Below, piece after piece: positions 28,262 to 36,431 of a stretch of DNA of 42,350 bases; positions within the stretch are counted from its first letter, which is position 1, and every line of letters starts with the position of its first letter. This DNA comes from CAZWEZ01 sp964632795 (GTDB taxonomy: Bacteria; Pseudomonadota; Alphaproteobacteria; Rhodospirillales; 2-02-FULL-58-16). The position numbers were made by a program, and so were the translations under genes. The notes below the pieces were generated by a model. The model did no database searches, was not told the origin of the DNA, and saw only the letters and a list, made by a program, of their open reading frames with translations. The stretch is taken from assembly GCA_964632795.1 (NCBI GenBank), contig CAZWEZ010000024.1, positions 1-42,350 of the forward strand. The letters run 5' to 3'.

Positions 28262-28906
28262 TCATTGTGTCTGTCGGGCTCTCTTGATCTCTTCCTCCAG
28301 TTCCTGGAACGCCTTCGAGGCCCGAAGCTTGCCTTCGAGAATCCGGTTCTTCTTGACCTGATCGACGAGGATACGGTTCGCCTTGCCGATGGGATATTGG
28401 AGAAGAATGTATGCCCGGTACTGCTTCCCTTGAGACAGAACCTTGGCTTTGGCCTGGGAATATCCGGAGACATTGACCTCGGTGATCAGGTTGGTGGTCA
28501 CCCGTTCGACTTCCGTCACCACCTCGGTGTCCTCACCGGCTCCCACCTCAGCCATGAAGGTCTTCATCTTGCTGCTGATCAGGCCGTTGATCCGATCGGC
28601 GAGGGAACGTTTGGCGTTCAACGTGCCCTTGTCCATGGCCAGTTGCAGGTCGGGAGAGGTCGCGGTTCCGGCGGAATAGACGCTGTGGGGGTCCGTTGGC
28701 AGGTTGGTGTACCAGTCGGGAAGTTCATCGACGGTCTCTTCCACCGCTTCGATTCGCGCCTCCTCCTTCTTCTCCTGCTCCTCGTAGACGGCAGCGGGGG
28801 AGCCCGGTTCTGGGGTCGCGCAGCCGCCGATAAACCCCACGGCCATCAACAGCGTTCCGATCACGACACCGGGCTTCGTCAACAGTTCAAACCTATACAT
28901 CTTCAC
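28262..28906 (-). CDS. LPP20-family lipoprotein
   Basis: 214 residues. Lipobox IGGC at about 26-29, so it is anchored by a lipidated Cys. 'PDWYTNLPTDPHSVYSAGTAT' and 'AMDKGTLNAKRSLADRINGL' are typical of the LPP20 family (LPP20/FlgP-type outer-membrane lipoproteins). A basic C-terminal tail (KNRILEGKLRASKAFQELEE) may be helical. It overlaps the end of the upstream GNA1162-like gene by 14 bp. LPP20-like domains recur in three other exported proteins here, suggesting they assemble together. Confidence 0.85.
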   Translation of the reverse strand: MKMYRFELLTKPGVVIGTLLMAVGFIGGCATPEPGSPAAVYEEQEKKEEARIEAVEETVDELPDWYTNLPTDPHSVYSAGTATSPDLQLAMDKGTLNAKRSLADRINGLISSKMKTFMAEVGAGEDTEVVTEVERVTTNLITEVNVSGYSQAKAKVLSQGKQYRAYILLQYPIGKANRILVDQVKKNRILEGKLRASKAFQELEEEIKRARQTQ

Positions 28907-30320
28907 CTTCTCCCTTCGTCAGTGCTTTCAGCGCCTCTTCCAGGATCTTGATCTCATCGTCGAGATCGATCCCCTGGGAGGCAAGGTCCTTCAAATCCAC
29001 GACGGCTTTCTCCGTCTGGCCGTAGTCGCCGCTCTTGAGGTAGGAGAGGCCAGCGCCATAGAAGGCACTTGCGGCCTCTTCGAGATTCCCCAGGTTGAAC
29101 AGGGTCACGCCGGTATTGTAGTAGGCGAAACCGTTTACCGGGTCGCGATCCAGCGACATCCGGTAGGCCGCCAGGGCGCGGTCGGAGTTCCCCCTGAGCG
29201 AGTTCACGTAGCCAAGGCCGTTGAAGTAGTCGGCATTGCCGTCATCCAGGGCCACCGCCCGGACGATCGACGAATCGGCTCCGTCCAGATCATCGAGCTT
29301 GACCAGTATCCGGGCCTTCAGGAAATGCGTCCCGTGATCCCGGTCGTTCAGTTCCAGGGTCCGGTCCGTGTACTTGATAGCTCCGTCATAATCACCCTGG
29401 TCCACCAGATAACGGGCGTATCGAGCATGGCTCTCGGCTTCGCTCGGGGCCAGTTCGATCAAGGCCTCGTGGAGCTTCCTGGTTCCGTCGTCGCCGAACC
29501 GCCCCCCTTCGATGGCCTCGATCAAGACCGATTTTCGCTCGTCGAATGGCTGGTCCTCCAGGGCCGCGAGGAGGTCCTGAGCAGTCGTGGCATCCTTGGG
29601 TTCCCGGCGAACGGCCACCAGCATCGGCGACAGGGGTTCTTCGAGAACGGCGATGCGGTTGTCCGGGATGGTCTTGACGAGGCGGCGGGCAAGGTCGTCG
29701 ATCACCCTGAAGATCTGTTCCTCGTTGAGGTTGGAGGCCGCCTTGACGATTCCCATGGCCAAACCGATGGGAGACAACGGAACATCGCCACCGTGGCTTG
29801 CCGCCACATGTCGGCCCTCCCACAAGAGGCTTCCGTCGTCGGCCCTGATCATCTTCAGTTCGGCCCCCACGGCCACCCTGGAATAAATCCCGAAGAAGCT
29901 GGAGCCGTATTCGGTGACCTCCCCGACAACCAGGGTACCGCAGTTGAGGTTCTTCCCGACCAAGCCGAAGTCGTTTTTCTCCGTATCCGACATCCGGCCC
30001 AGCACGAAATCGATCCGGGGAATTTCCACATCCCTCTTTCCCTGGGGGGATAGGTGGGCATACAGCGCCCGGCGCACGGTCTCCGTCTGATCAAGGTTAA
30101 TGTCCTCTGCCTGTGAGGCCCCGTCCTCGGGCGTCGTGAACGGCATCACCGCGACACAGTCGGGCGGGTCGTCGTTGTAGGCGTCGTGGACGCGGAAAAA
30201 GACCTTGCTGAACGGGTTGGCCGCAGAGGACTCTTCCTTCCCCTCGTCGATGTAGGACGGCCCCGCGCACCCCGCGAGGAGCCCCGCCACAACCAGGGGG
30301 ATGACGCCCCCCTTCTTCAT
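28893..30320 (-). CDS. GNA1162/CsgG-like lipoprotein with TPR repeats
   Basis: 475 residues. Lipobox LAGC. The N-terminal half (about 50-215, 'DCVAVMPF', 'LNCGTLVVGEVTEYGSS', 'AVGAELKMIRADDGSLLWEG') matches GNA1162/DUF799 lipoproteins, relatives of CsgG-type outer-membrane factors. The C-terminal half (about 280-440) has at least four TPR units ('SHARYARYLVDQGDYDGAI', 'FAYYNTGVTLFNLGNLEEA') for protein binding. ATG overlaps the previous stop by 4 bp. A scaffold or pore-associated role at the outer membrane is inferred. Confidence 0.83.
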   Translation of the reverse strand: MKKGGVIPLVVAGLLAGCAGPSYIDEGKEESSAANPFSKVFFRVHDAYNDDPPDCVAVMPFTTPEDGASQAEDINLDQTETVRRALYAHLSPQGKRDVEIPRIDFVLGRMSDTEKNDFGLVGKNLNCGTLVVGEVTEYGSSFFGIYSRVAVGAELKMIRADDGSLLWEGRHVAASHGGDVPLSPIGLAMGIVKAASNLNEEQIFRVIDDLARRLVKTIPDNRIAVLEEPLSPMLVAVRREPKDATTAQDLLAALEDQPFDERKSVLIEAIEGGRFGDDGTRKLHEALIELAPSEAESHARYARYLVDQGDYDGAIKYTDRTLELNDRDHGTHFLKARILVKLDDLDGADSSIVRAVALDDGNADYFNGLGYVNSLRGNSDRALAAYRMSLDRDPVNGFAYYNTGVTLFNLGNLEEAASAFYGAGLSYLKSGDYGQTEKAVVDLKDLASQGIDLDDEIKILEEALKALTKGEGEDV

Positions 30321-31132
30321 TTCGGCCTCACCACGTAGTAGGCCCTTCTGACATCGCGGCGGTCCTGTCTGGGTATCTCCAAGAGACGGGCGTTGAATTC
30401 CTCAAGTGTATAGGTCTCCCTGAAAACAAAGGCTTTCCGCGTACCGACCACCATGAGGTACTCGTCAACGAGGTTGCCTTTCACCTTATTCGCTTCGGGG
30501 AAAGTAACTTTCAGGTCGTAGCCCGTGTTTTCTCCCTTTGTCGGGATGGTTCCCCGCTTGGTAAAGCGACTGTTCCTGTCGAACGAGTTAGGGAATATCC
30601 GTTGAACTTGATGGTCCGCCTCTTCGTAGGGGAGCCATTGGAAGACGCTGATGTACATGGGCCGTGTTGGTTCGATGGTGATCACCAGCGGTTCCCCGCT
30701 GCGGAAAGTTCTTTCGTTCAACTCTACGGTCATATCGAAGCCGGGATCGGGACGACCGGCGGCAACGCCAACATCGGCTTCCAAGGTGATGACACATTTA
30801 TTGTACCCATCAAGGGCCTGGACAGTTTGACGATTGGAGGACCGAATATCGAGAATCGCACCATCGATCGTGCTCCAGGTCATCTGGTTGAGCTTACACG
30901 AGGCTTCGTCACCCCGGTCGCTACAGACCATCATGTCCTCAGTCGAAAGGTGTTCCCCGGTAACCTTCCGGATGGCGTCCTTGCGGGCTTTCTGTTCCGC
31001 GTACTCGCAGGCTTCGTTCTCGGTAGTATCCGGCCCGAACAACCACTCGCCACGGCCCTGAACCCATTCGGCATACGCATCCACCGACACCAGGGTCGCC
31101 ATGACGACAAGCGGCAAGATGAACCGGTTCAT
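30317..31132 (-). CDS. Exported DUF4384-like protein
   Basis: 271 residues. Signal peptide 1-21 (DAYA-E). The N-terminal domain (about 22-115) has 'AEQKARKDAIRKVTGEHL' and 'YNKCVITLEADV', a FlgT- or LPP20-like fold. The C-terminal domain (about 132-235: 'FRSGEPLVITIEPTRPMYIS', 'RIFPN', 'EYLMVVGTRKAF') matches DUF4384, a family that often occurs with exported caspases and serine proteases. It overlaps both neighbours by 4 bp (ATGA), so it is co-translated with the serine protease. Confidence 0.83.
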   Translation of the reverse strand: MNRFILPLVVMATLVSVDAYAEWVQGRGEWLFGPDTTENEACEYAEQKARKDAIRKVTGEHLSTEDMMVCSDRGDEASCKLNQMTWSTIDGAILDIRSSNRQTVQALDGYNKCVITLEADVGVAAGRPDPGFDMTVELNERTFRSGEPLVITIEPTRPMYISVFQWLPYEEADHQVQRIFPNSFDRNSRFTKRGTIPTKGENTGYDLKVTFPEANKVKGNLVDEYLMVVGTRKAFVFRETYTLEEFNARLLEIPRQDRRDVRRAYYVVRPK

Positions 31133-32709
31133 TTTGCCTCCGCCGCGACCAGGACGACCTTGGCCATCATGGCCTGATACAGTTCTTCAAGGCTGACCTC
31201 GGTCCCTGATGATTGGTTCCCCATACTCGTCGGGCGCTTCAGGAAATAGAGGACCCGGCTGGCCTTGATGGCGATGTTCACGTCCTCCGGCAGATGCCCC
31301 AGTTTCTCGTAGACCTTCGTCGCATCGAGTTTGGCGACGGCCACTCCGATGAGGTTCCCCTGCCGGTCAAAGACGGGACCGCCGCTGTTGCCCCGGTTCA
31401 TCTTCGAGGTGATCAGGAAGGTGTTTGGGTCGTCGCGCATGCCACTGGCCTTGCTGACGATCCCTTCGGTCAAGGAGGGTCGTTGCCCCCCCAGCATGCT
31501 CGCCATCGGGAAGCCCATGACGACCGCCGTCCGGCCTGTATTGGCATCGGCCATGCGAGTAAAGGGGATGGCGTAGTTATCCGGGAAGGCCTGGGACAGT
31601 TCGAGGACGGCAAGATCATCATCAGAAGACACCCTCGCCACCCGGACAGTCCTGACCTCCCCGGTTCCGCTCCTAACGGCGATCTTGCCGGTGTTCTCGA
31701 TCACATGGCGGTTGGTAATCACGTACCGGCCACCGTCCACGATGAAGCCGCTGCCCATGCTGATCTTGACTCCCGGGGATAGGGGCAATGGATCGGGGCG
31801 TTTGAGAACCTTTACCGGGCGGGGGACATCCGGAAGTTCGGCGTTCTCGACCCCTGGGACCGGGGCGGCGGAAGGCTTGGGCTCCTTCAGCGGCGGGGGC
31901 TCAGGAGGGTTCTGAGGCTCTACTTGGCCGGAGTAATTGCCGGTGGGGTCGTTGGACTCGAGCCAGGAGATGATCGCCTCGGCGCGGAAGTCGTTGCCCT
32001 TCGCCCTGAACGCCCTGGCGGCATTGGCCCGGAATCGAAGCGCCTCGGTTTTCCGATCCTGCTGCCAGTACATCTGGCCCAGAAGGTCGCCCGCTTCGGC
32101 GGCAAAGGGGTGCCGGTCGAGGAACCGCGACAGCAGCCCGGTTGCCGCATTGACATCGTCTCTGTGGGAGAGGAACAGGGCGTAGGCGACGATGACGGAC
32201 TCACTGTCCGGCTGGTCGCGCATGAGACCGGCAAACCGTTCCCGGGCCTTGGAAACCTGCCCGCTCCGGTCGTCCGCCTTGGCGAGGACCAGATGGGCAT
32301 CGATCAGGTCGGGGTTGGTCCTGAGAGCGGTCCGGGCGTGGTGGCGGGCCTGGACGAGACTGCCGAGAGCCAGATTGGCCTGGGATAACCCAAGGTAAGC
32401 GTCGGCATCCTCCATAGTCGAGAAGACGGCATGCTCGAAAAGCTCCAGGGCCTTTGCGGGCCTGTCGAGGCGGAGATAGATGTTGCCGAGGCGAGTGTCG
32501 ATCCTGGCCGAAGCCTTAGGTTTTTCGGTATCGATGGTCTTGAGGACGGCAAGGGCCTCGTCGAGTCTCTCGATCTTGATCAGTTGGTCGGCTTGCTTGA
32601 GGGCCGCATCGAGTTGATCAGGGCTATCACTGGAGGTATCGGCCCACGCGGCGGCCAGCCCGAAGCATATGGCAACGGCTAGGGATAGTGCTTGGAGACT
32701 CTTCTTCAT
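31129..32709 (-). CDS. Exported TPR plus trypsin-like serine protease (HtrA-like)
   Basis: 526 residues from ATG 32709 (CAGGGGG upstream). A signal peptide ends at AWA-D. At least six TPR-like helix pairs (about 25-250) are followed by a Pro-rich linker and an S1C protease domain. The triad is His in 'TNRHVI' (near 31706), Asp in 'SSDDDLAVLEL' (near 31615) and Ser in 'RGNSGGPVF' (near 31385). No PDZ domain is evident, unlike DegP. It is the first gene of the operon, so it is probably made in step with the lipoproteins. It may process or activate the downstream caspases, which is inference. Confidence 0.88.
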   Translation of the reverse strand: MKKSLQALSLAVAICFGLAAAWADTSSDSPDQLDAALKQADQLIKIERLDEALAVLKTIDTEKPKASARIDTRLGNIYLRLDRPAKALELFEHAVFSTMEDADAYLGLSQANLALGSLVQARHHARTALRTNPDLIDAHLVLAKADDRSGQVSKARERFAGLMRDQPDSESVIVAYALFLSHRDDVNAATGLLSRFLDRHPFAAEAGDLLGQMYWQQDRKTEALRFRANAARAFRAKGNDFRAEAIISWLESNDPTGNYSGQVEPQNPPEPPPLKEPKPSAAPVPGVENAELPDVPRPVKVLKRPDPLPLSPGVKISMGSGFIVDGGRYVITNRHVIENTGKIAVRSGTGEVRTVRVARVSSDDDLAVLELSQAFPDNYAIPFTRMADANTGRTAVVMGFPMASMLGGQRPSLTEGIVSKASGMRDDPNTFLITSKMNRGNSGGPVFDRQGNLIGVAVAKLDATKVYEKLGHLPEDVNIAIKASRVLYFLKRPTSMGNQSSGTEVSLEELYQAMMAKVVLVAAEAK

Positions 32710-33073
32710 TGCCAGCCCCCTGTATTGATGGCCGGATGATATCACGGTAGTGGCACATCGCGACTCAAGATTGTGGCAATATCAAGGCCGGTTTCGCGCC
32801 GACTGGTGGTTTCCACGAGGTTGGTTTGAAAACAAGATGAGGATAAAACCGATGAGGACCGCTAACTCCAGCACTGTCATGCTAACGGCTCACCTCCCCC
32901 TGCAGGTTGTCACCTGATCCATCTGCATGCCGGGACCTGCCCGTGCTGTCGCCGGTCCTTCACCACTGCAACAACAGTCGATTTAACCCCCTTGTTGGTC
33001 GTGGCGCACCTTTCTTTGACCAATCTATCAAATTCCTTTTTGTAAACAATTCTGTATACGAATCAGTTTATGT

Positions 33074-33091
33074 CTGTACATATGAGTACAG
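33074..33091. promoter_or_regulatory. Operator-like palindrome in the divergent intergenic region
   Basis: A perfect inverted repeat CTGTAC-N6-GTACAG lies 90 bp before the first gene of the plus-strand block, inside an AT-rich stretch (about 33000-33170). CTGTAC recurs at 33115. This size and symmetry fit a dimeric phage-type repressor site. The whole gap 32710-33179 between divergent operons holds no gene that I can support and should contain both promoters, but I cannot place clean -35/-10 pairs. Confidence 0.5.
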
Positions 33092-33179
33092 CAGAGCAAT
33101 AAATTGATTATTAACTGTACTTTGTTTGTTCATATGCTATGTTATTACTGCTCATTTCCCCTTGCACAGGAGAACCCCA

Positions 33180-33551
33180 ATGCGACGCAAATCCTACCAC
33201 GACCGAACCCGGAGGTTCAGTCGCCGGGCCAAGGCGGCCATGGCCCTTTTCCGGGCGAGGCTCGGACACGAGTACACCACCGACGCCCAGGGCCGGCGAA
33301 TCCGCGTGTTCACCAAGGACAACTGGTGCGGCCCCGAGGAAGTCCGCGGGTGGCTGCTCAACCGGCGCGTGGTCGAAGTGGACGAAGCCCTCGAGCACAT
33401 CAGCCAGGCCGTGCTCCGCTTCCTGATCGACGGCGGCTACATCCGCAAGGACGGTCACGGCGGCGCCTACTACTGGATCACCGCCAAGGCGGCAAGGAAG
33501 TACGATCTTCCTCGCGTCCTTGGCTGTCCGTTCCCGGAGCTGCGGTCATGA
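33180..33551 (+). CDS. Small basic protein, winged-helix-like
   Basis: 123 residues from ATG 33180, behind the leader TTGCACAGGAGA. It is very basic at the N-terminus (RRKSYHDRTRRFSRRAK). The C-terminal half ('ISQAVLRFLIDGGYIRKDGH', 'YYWITAKAARKY') has the helix-helix-wing rhythm of a winged helix, so DNA binding is likely. I do not recognise the family. It is first in a plus-strand accessory block preceded by the palindrome at 33074 and may be its regulator. Confidence 0.65.
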   Translation: MRRKSYHDRTRRFSRRAKAAMALFRARLGHEYTTDAQGRRIRVFTKDNWCGPEEVRGWLLNRRVVEVDEALEHISQAVLRFLIDGGYIRKDGHGGAYYWITAKAARKYDLPRVLGCPFPELRS

Positions 33552-33763
33552 TCTTCGATTGCATGGTCCACTGGAACGGGCGGGAGCACCCGGCACGATA
33601 TATCGGCCCATCCCGGCATCATCCGGGCCGCATCCTGGTCTGGGAACGGGGCCTGCCGTTCCCGGCCGCGGTGCCGGCCCATCGCGTCACCCGGTCACCA
33701 AGGGAGAGCACCGATGGACGACGACCTGCTCGACATCCCCTCATTCCTGCGCCGGGAGAGTGA
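33548..33763 (+). CDS. Small unknown protein
   Basis: 71 residues. ATG overlaps the previous stop (ATGA), so it is translationally coupled. It has many His, Arg and Trp residues ('MIFDCMVHWNGREHPARYIG'). The C-terminal third overlaps the next gene by 50 bp in another frame and becomes Arg/Pro-rich, so the functional part may be the first 55 residues. Family unknown. Confidence 0.5.
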   Translation: MIFDCMVHWNGREHPARYIGPSRHHPGRILVWERGLPFPAAVPAHRVTRSPRESTDGRRPARHPLIPAPGE

Positions 33764-33992
33764 ACCCGGGCCGTCAAAAGGGGCGGCCCGCCGGGGCAAA
33801 CGCATCGCCATTGCGAAGCGGAAACCGAAGAAAGCGCCCTTCAGGCGCGACGTCGAATGGCTTCTCCTGCTCGGATGGTCGGCGGCGCAGATCAGGCGCC
33901 TGAGTCGGCAGGAAGCCCGCTACCACGCCGAGCGGAACAACAAGCCCAGCGCCCGCTTCGGAACCAAGATCTCTCAGCAGCGAAAGGCCTGA
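33714..33992 (+). CDS. Small basic unknown protein
   Basis: 92 residues with GGGAGAG before the ATG. An acidic start (MDDDLLDIPSFLRRESEPG) is followed by a Lys/Arg-rich middle and a helical segment 'FRRDVEWLLLLGWSAAQIRR' that looks like a helix-turn-helix fragment. Similar small 'DIPxFLRR' proteins occur in plasmids and integrative elements of alphaproteobacteria. The function is unknown. Confidence 0.62.
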   Translation: MDDDLLDIPSFLRRESEPGPSKGAARRGKRIAIAKRKPKKAPFRRDVEWLLLLGWSAAQIRRLSRQEARYHAERNNKPSARFGTKISQQRKA

Positions 33993-33994
33993 CC

Positions 33995-34198
33995 ATGAGC
34001 ACCTATACCGTGATCGGCGACTATCCGGAAGCGACCGCTTTACCCTGCCTCCGTGAAGGCACCTTCGTCGAACCGGTCGAAGCCGTAAGCCCGACCATCG
34101 CCGCCCGCGTCGCCAAGCGGCGGATGGCCGGGGGCGGCATGGACTCCGACGACATCGCGATCATCGCCGTACTGTCCGGAGACCACCGTGACCTCTAA
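33995..34198 (+). CDS. Small unknown protein, possibly shortened by a stop codon
   Basis: 67 residues from ATG 33995, two bases after the previous stop. 'MSTYTVIGDYPEATALPCLR' then 'ARVAKRRMAGGGMDSDDIAI'. After the TAA at 34196 the same frame stays open for 19 codons with ordinary residues (ETIVDTAEYEQQVMEEHPG) before a second TAA at 34256. The gene may once have been about 87 codons long. Family unknown. Confidence 0.55.
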   Translation: MSTYTVIGDYPEATALPCLREGTFVEPVEAVSPTIAARVAKRRMAGGGMDSDDIAIIAVLSGDHRDL

Positions 34199-34264
34199 GA
34201 GACAATCGTCGATACCGCCGAATACGAACAGCAGGTGATGGAGGAACACCCCGGGTAATAAACA

Positions 34265-34286
34265 GGCCGGGCCCGAAGGCCCGGCC
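34265..34286 (+). terminator. GC-rich stem-loop between accessory genes
   Basis: A perfect 9-bp stem GGCCGGGCC/GGCCCGGCC with a CGAA loop lies just after the possible second stop at 34258. No T tract follows, so it could attenuate transcription or stabilise mRNA rather than terminate it. Confidence 0.5.
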
Positions 34287-34333
34287 CTCAGCCCCCTTGC
34301 GGGGGCAGCTCCCTTGCACAGGAGACGGAGAAG

Positions 34334-34777
34334 ATGACCATTCCCGAACGGAATTTCAAGATGCTGGCCAAGCTGATCGATGTCGAATTCATCCGCGACA
34401 ACCGCTTCGACGCCGCCAGATCGAAGGTCCCCGGTTACATGGACCTGCACATAGACTATCTGCACGGCAACGAACTCGCCGCGCTGATCGCGCTGTCCCA
34501 CTATTACAAGGTCAACGGCGACATGGTGTCGGACCCGGACATGGAGGTACATGTCAACTTCGTCGACAAGACGGTCGTGGCCCTGACCTATCAAGACACC
34601 TTCGGCTACCGGGCCGTCGCCCTGGCCGATCCACCGCGACGGGCCAGGGTTCAACGCGAACTGAACAGCTTCCTGGCAACCTGGCTGCGCAACCTGGTCA
34701 GTCAGGGCCACGGCATCGACGCCGCGACCATCCGCACCGCCGACAGCCACCGGGTCGTCCAGGCCCATGAGGGCTAG
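34334..34777 (+). CDS. Small conserved element protein (DUF6908-like)
   Basis: 147 residues behind the leader TTGCACAGGAGA. 'YLHGNELAALIALSHYYKVN' and 'GDMVSDPDMEVHV' look like the DUF6908 pattern of proteins found on plasmids and integrative elements (DUF1249 is a less likely alternative). No catalytic motif is apparent. The assignment relies on memory of the family and is uncertain; the coding nature is supported by position and leader. Confidence 0.62.
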   Translation: MTIPERNFKMLAKLIDVEFIRDNRFDAARSKVPGYMDLHIDYLHGNELAALIALSHYYKVNGDMVSDPDMEVHVNFVDKTVVALTYQDTFGYRAVALADPPRRARVQRELNSFLATWLRNLVSQGHGIDAATIRTADSHRVVQAHEG

Positions 34778-34793
34778 GCAAGGGATCTGACAC

Positions 34794-35183
34794 GTGAAAA
34801 CGGCGAGTTACTTCACCTATACCGGCCCTGGGCGCATCGGAATTTCGCGGGGAACGCCACGCAGCATCCCGCCAGGCTACCGGTTCTATCGGCCGCTGGC
34901 TCCCACCTACCCCATGCTGTCGATGCGCTACGAGCCCTATCGGGCCGCCTACTTCCACGACATCCTGGGGCCGCTCGACCCGTCCCGCGTGGTCGATGAC
35001 CTGCAGCGCCTGGCCGGCGGGTTCGAGCCGGTGCTGTTGTGCTTCGAGAAACCGCCGTTCGGCGACGACAACTGGTGCCATCGCCGGATGGTCGCCGAAT
35101 GGCTGTCCGACACCCTCGGCATCGAGGTCCCCGAGTACGAGAGGCGATCGATCCCCGGCTTCATGTTGCCGGGGTTCGAATGA
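34794..35183 (+). CDS. DUF488-like protein
   Basis: 129 residues starting with GTG. 'MKTASYFTYTGPGRIGISRG' at the start, 'VLLCFEKPPFGDDNWCHRR' and 'VAEWLSDTLGIEV' near the end are typical of DUF488 relatives, where the Cys-His pair (here C and CH) is conserved. The function of the family is not established. It is common in mobile elements. Confidence 0.78.
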   Translation: MKTASYFTYTGPGRIGISRGTPRSIPPGYRFYRPLAPTYPMLSMRYEPYRAAYFHDILGPLDPSRVVDDLQRLAGGFEPVLLCFEKPPFGDDNWCHRRMVAEWLSDTLGIEVPEYERRSIPGFMLPGFE

Positions 35184-35281
35184 ACAGGAACGGGGTCGGT
35201 GAATTGCCTCGCCGCATGTCAAGGGGGGCTAAGACGCGGCACCCGCACCCCGCAATGCCACCCTTCCACAGGAGAGACCCC

Positions 35282-36157
35282 ATGCTCAGCGAGCTACCTC
35301 TGGACCAGGTCCATCCCAATCCCGACCAACCGCGCAAGGACTTCGACCAAGGCAAGCTGCGTGAATTGGCCGCTTCGATCAGCGAACACGGCCTCATGCA
35401 GCCGATTATCGTGCGGCCCGACCAGGCCGGCTACGTTATCGTCGCCGGTGAACGCCGCTACCGGGCTCACAAGCTGGTCGGGTTGCCGACGATCGCCGCC
35501 CAGGTCGTCGAGATCGACGGCCGCGAGGCGGCCGAGCAGGCTATCATCGAGAACCTGCAAAGGGTCGACATTTCGCCGCTGGAGGAAGCCCACGCCTATC
35601 GGAAAATGCTCGACGATCACGGCTATACGCCCGAGCAACTGGCCCGCCGGCTCGGCATCAAGCAGCCCTGGCGGATCACCGAGCGGACCGCGCTGTTGAA
35701 GCTCCAGCCCGGCTACCGGAAGCTGCTCGCCACCGGCCAGATTTCACCTAGCCAGGCGACCGAGCTCGCCCGCCTCGACGACCGGGGCCAGGACACCCTT
35801 TTCCGGGCGATCAGAACCGGCAAGTGCCCCACCTACGAAACGCTCAGGGCCACCGCCAACGCCCTGGTCGAGGCCGAAGCCCAGACCGCCATCTTCGATC
35901 AGGACGCGGCGCCGGCGGCCACCGACCAGGATGTCAAGCTGGCCCGCGGCTTCGAGCGCAAGATCGAACAGGTCGCGGCCCTGCTCAATGCCGGCATCCG
36001 CGACAACGAGGTCGTCGCCATCTACAAGGTCAACCCGACCAGGGCCGGCACTCTTGCCGACCGCATGGCCGAGATGCGGAAGTCGCTCAAGGCCATCGAA
36101 CTGGCCCTGCGTCAGGTCAGCGTCCAGATGGATTTCGTCAACAACAGCATGAAATGA
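35282..36157 (+). CDS. ParB/Spo0J-family protein
   Basis: 291 residues from ATG 35282, behind CCACAGGAGAGACCCC. The ParB N-terminal domain (about 1-95: 'HPNPDQPRKDF', 'QPIIVRP', 'YVIVAGERRYRAHK', 'AIIENLQRVDISPLEEA') carries the CTP-binding GERRYRA motif. A helix-turn-helix follows (about 115-165, 'YTPEQLARRLGIKQPW'). No parA neighbour is present. Solo ParB-like proteins in integrative elements may stabilise the excised circle or regulate genes. The C-terminal domain is long-helical and could dimerise. Confidence 0.9.
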   Translation: MLSELPLDQVHPNPDQPRKDFDQGKLRELAASISEHGLMQPIIVRPDQAGYVIVAGERRYRAHKLVGLPTIAAQVVEIDGREAAEQAIIENLQRVDISPLEEAHAYRKMLDDHGYTPEQLARRLGIKQPWRITERTALLKLQPGYRKLLATGQISPSQATELARLDDRGQDTLFRAIRTGKCPTYETLRATANALVEAEAQTAIFDQDAAPAATDQDVKLARGFERKIEQVAALLNAGIRDNEVVAIYKVNPTRAGTLADRMAEMRKSLKAIELALRQVSVQMDFVNNSMK

Positions 36158-36431
36158 AAGGGTGCACCCCTTGGAGCTCTCTGAAGGAACTCCCGTCACT
36201 CCCCCATACCCGACCCCCCCCCTACCTAATTTCGCGGACGATCACGCTAAACTTCCCACCGGTCCACGGGCCACGATCGCTAGAAATCGAAACCCCCTAC
36301 CCCTAGGCGCGATCGCTACGGCTGGTACATCGCTGTCTGCTACGCCGGGAACAAGCAATCTGGCTATGATCCTCTCGACGTTCGGAGCAGGTAAAGCAGG
36401 TCACGATGGCCTTGATTATGCCAACGCCGCC
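36158..36431. other. Gene-free gap between convergent units
   Basis: This 274-bp gap lies between the ParB-like gene and the convergent nuclease-like gene. A short open stretch on plus (36308-36394, 'RDRYGWYIAVCYAGN') has no start codon and is preceded by an in-frame stop, so it may be a gene fragment. No terminator stem stands out. Confidence 0.5.

Noticed and set aside
36308..36394. Short plus-strand frame ending in a plausible protein tail
   Set aside because: It has no start codon, an in-frame stop upstream, and only about 29 codons. It may be a gene fragment, but this cannot be supported.
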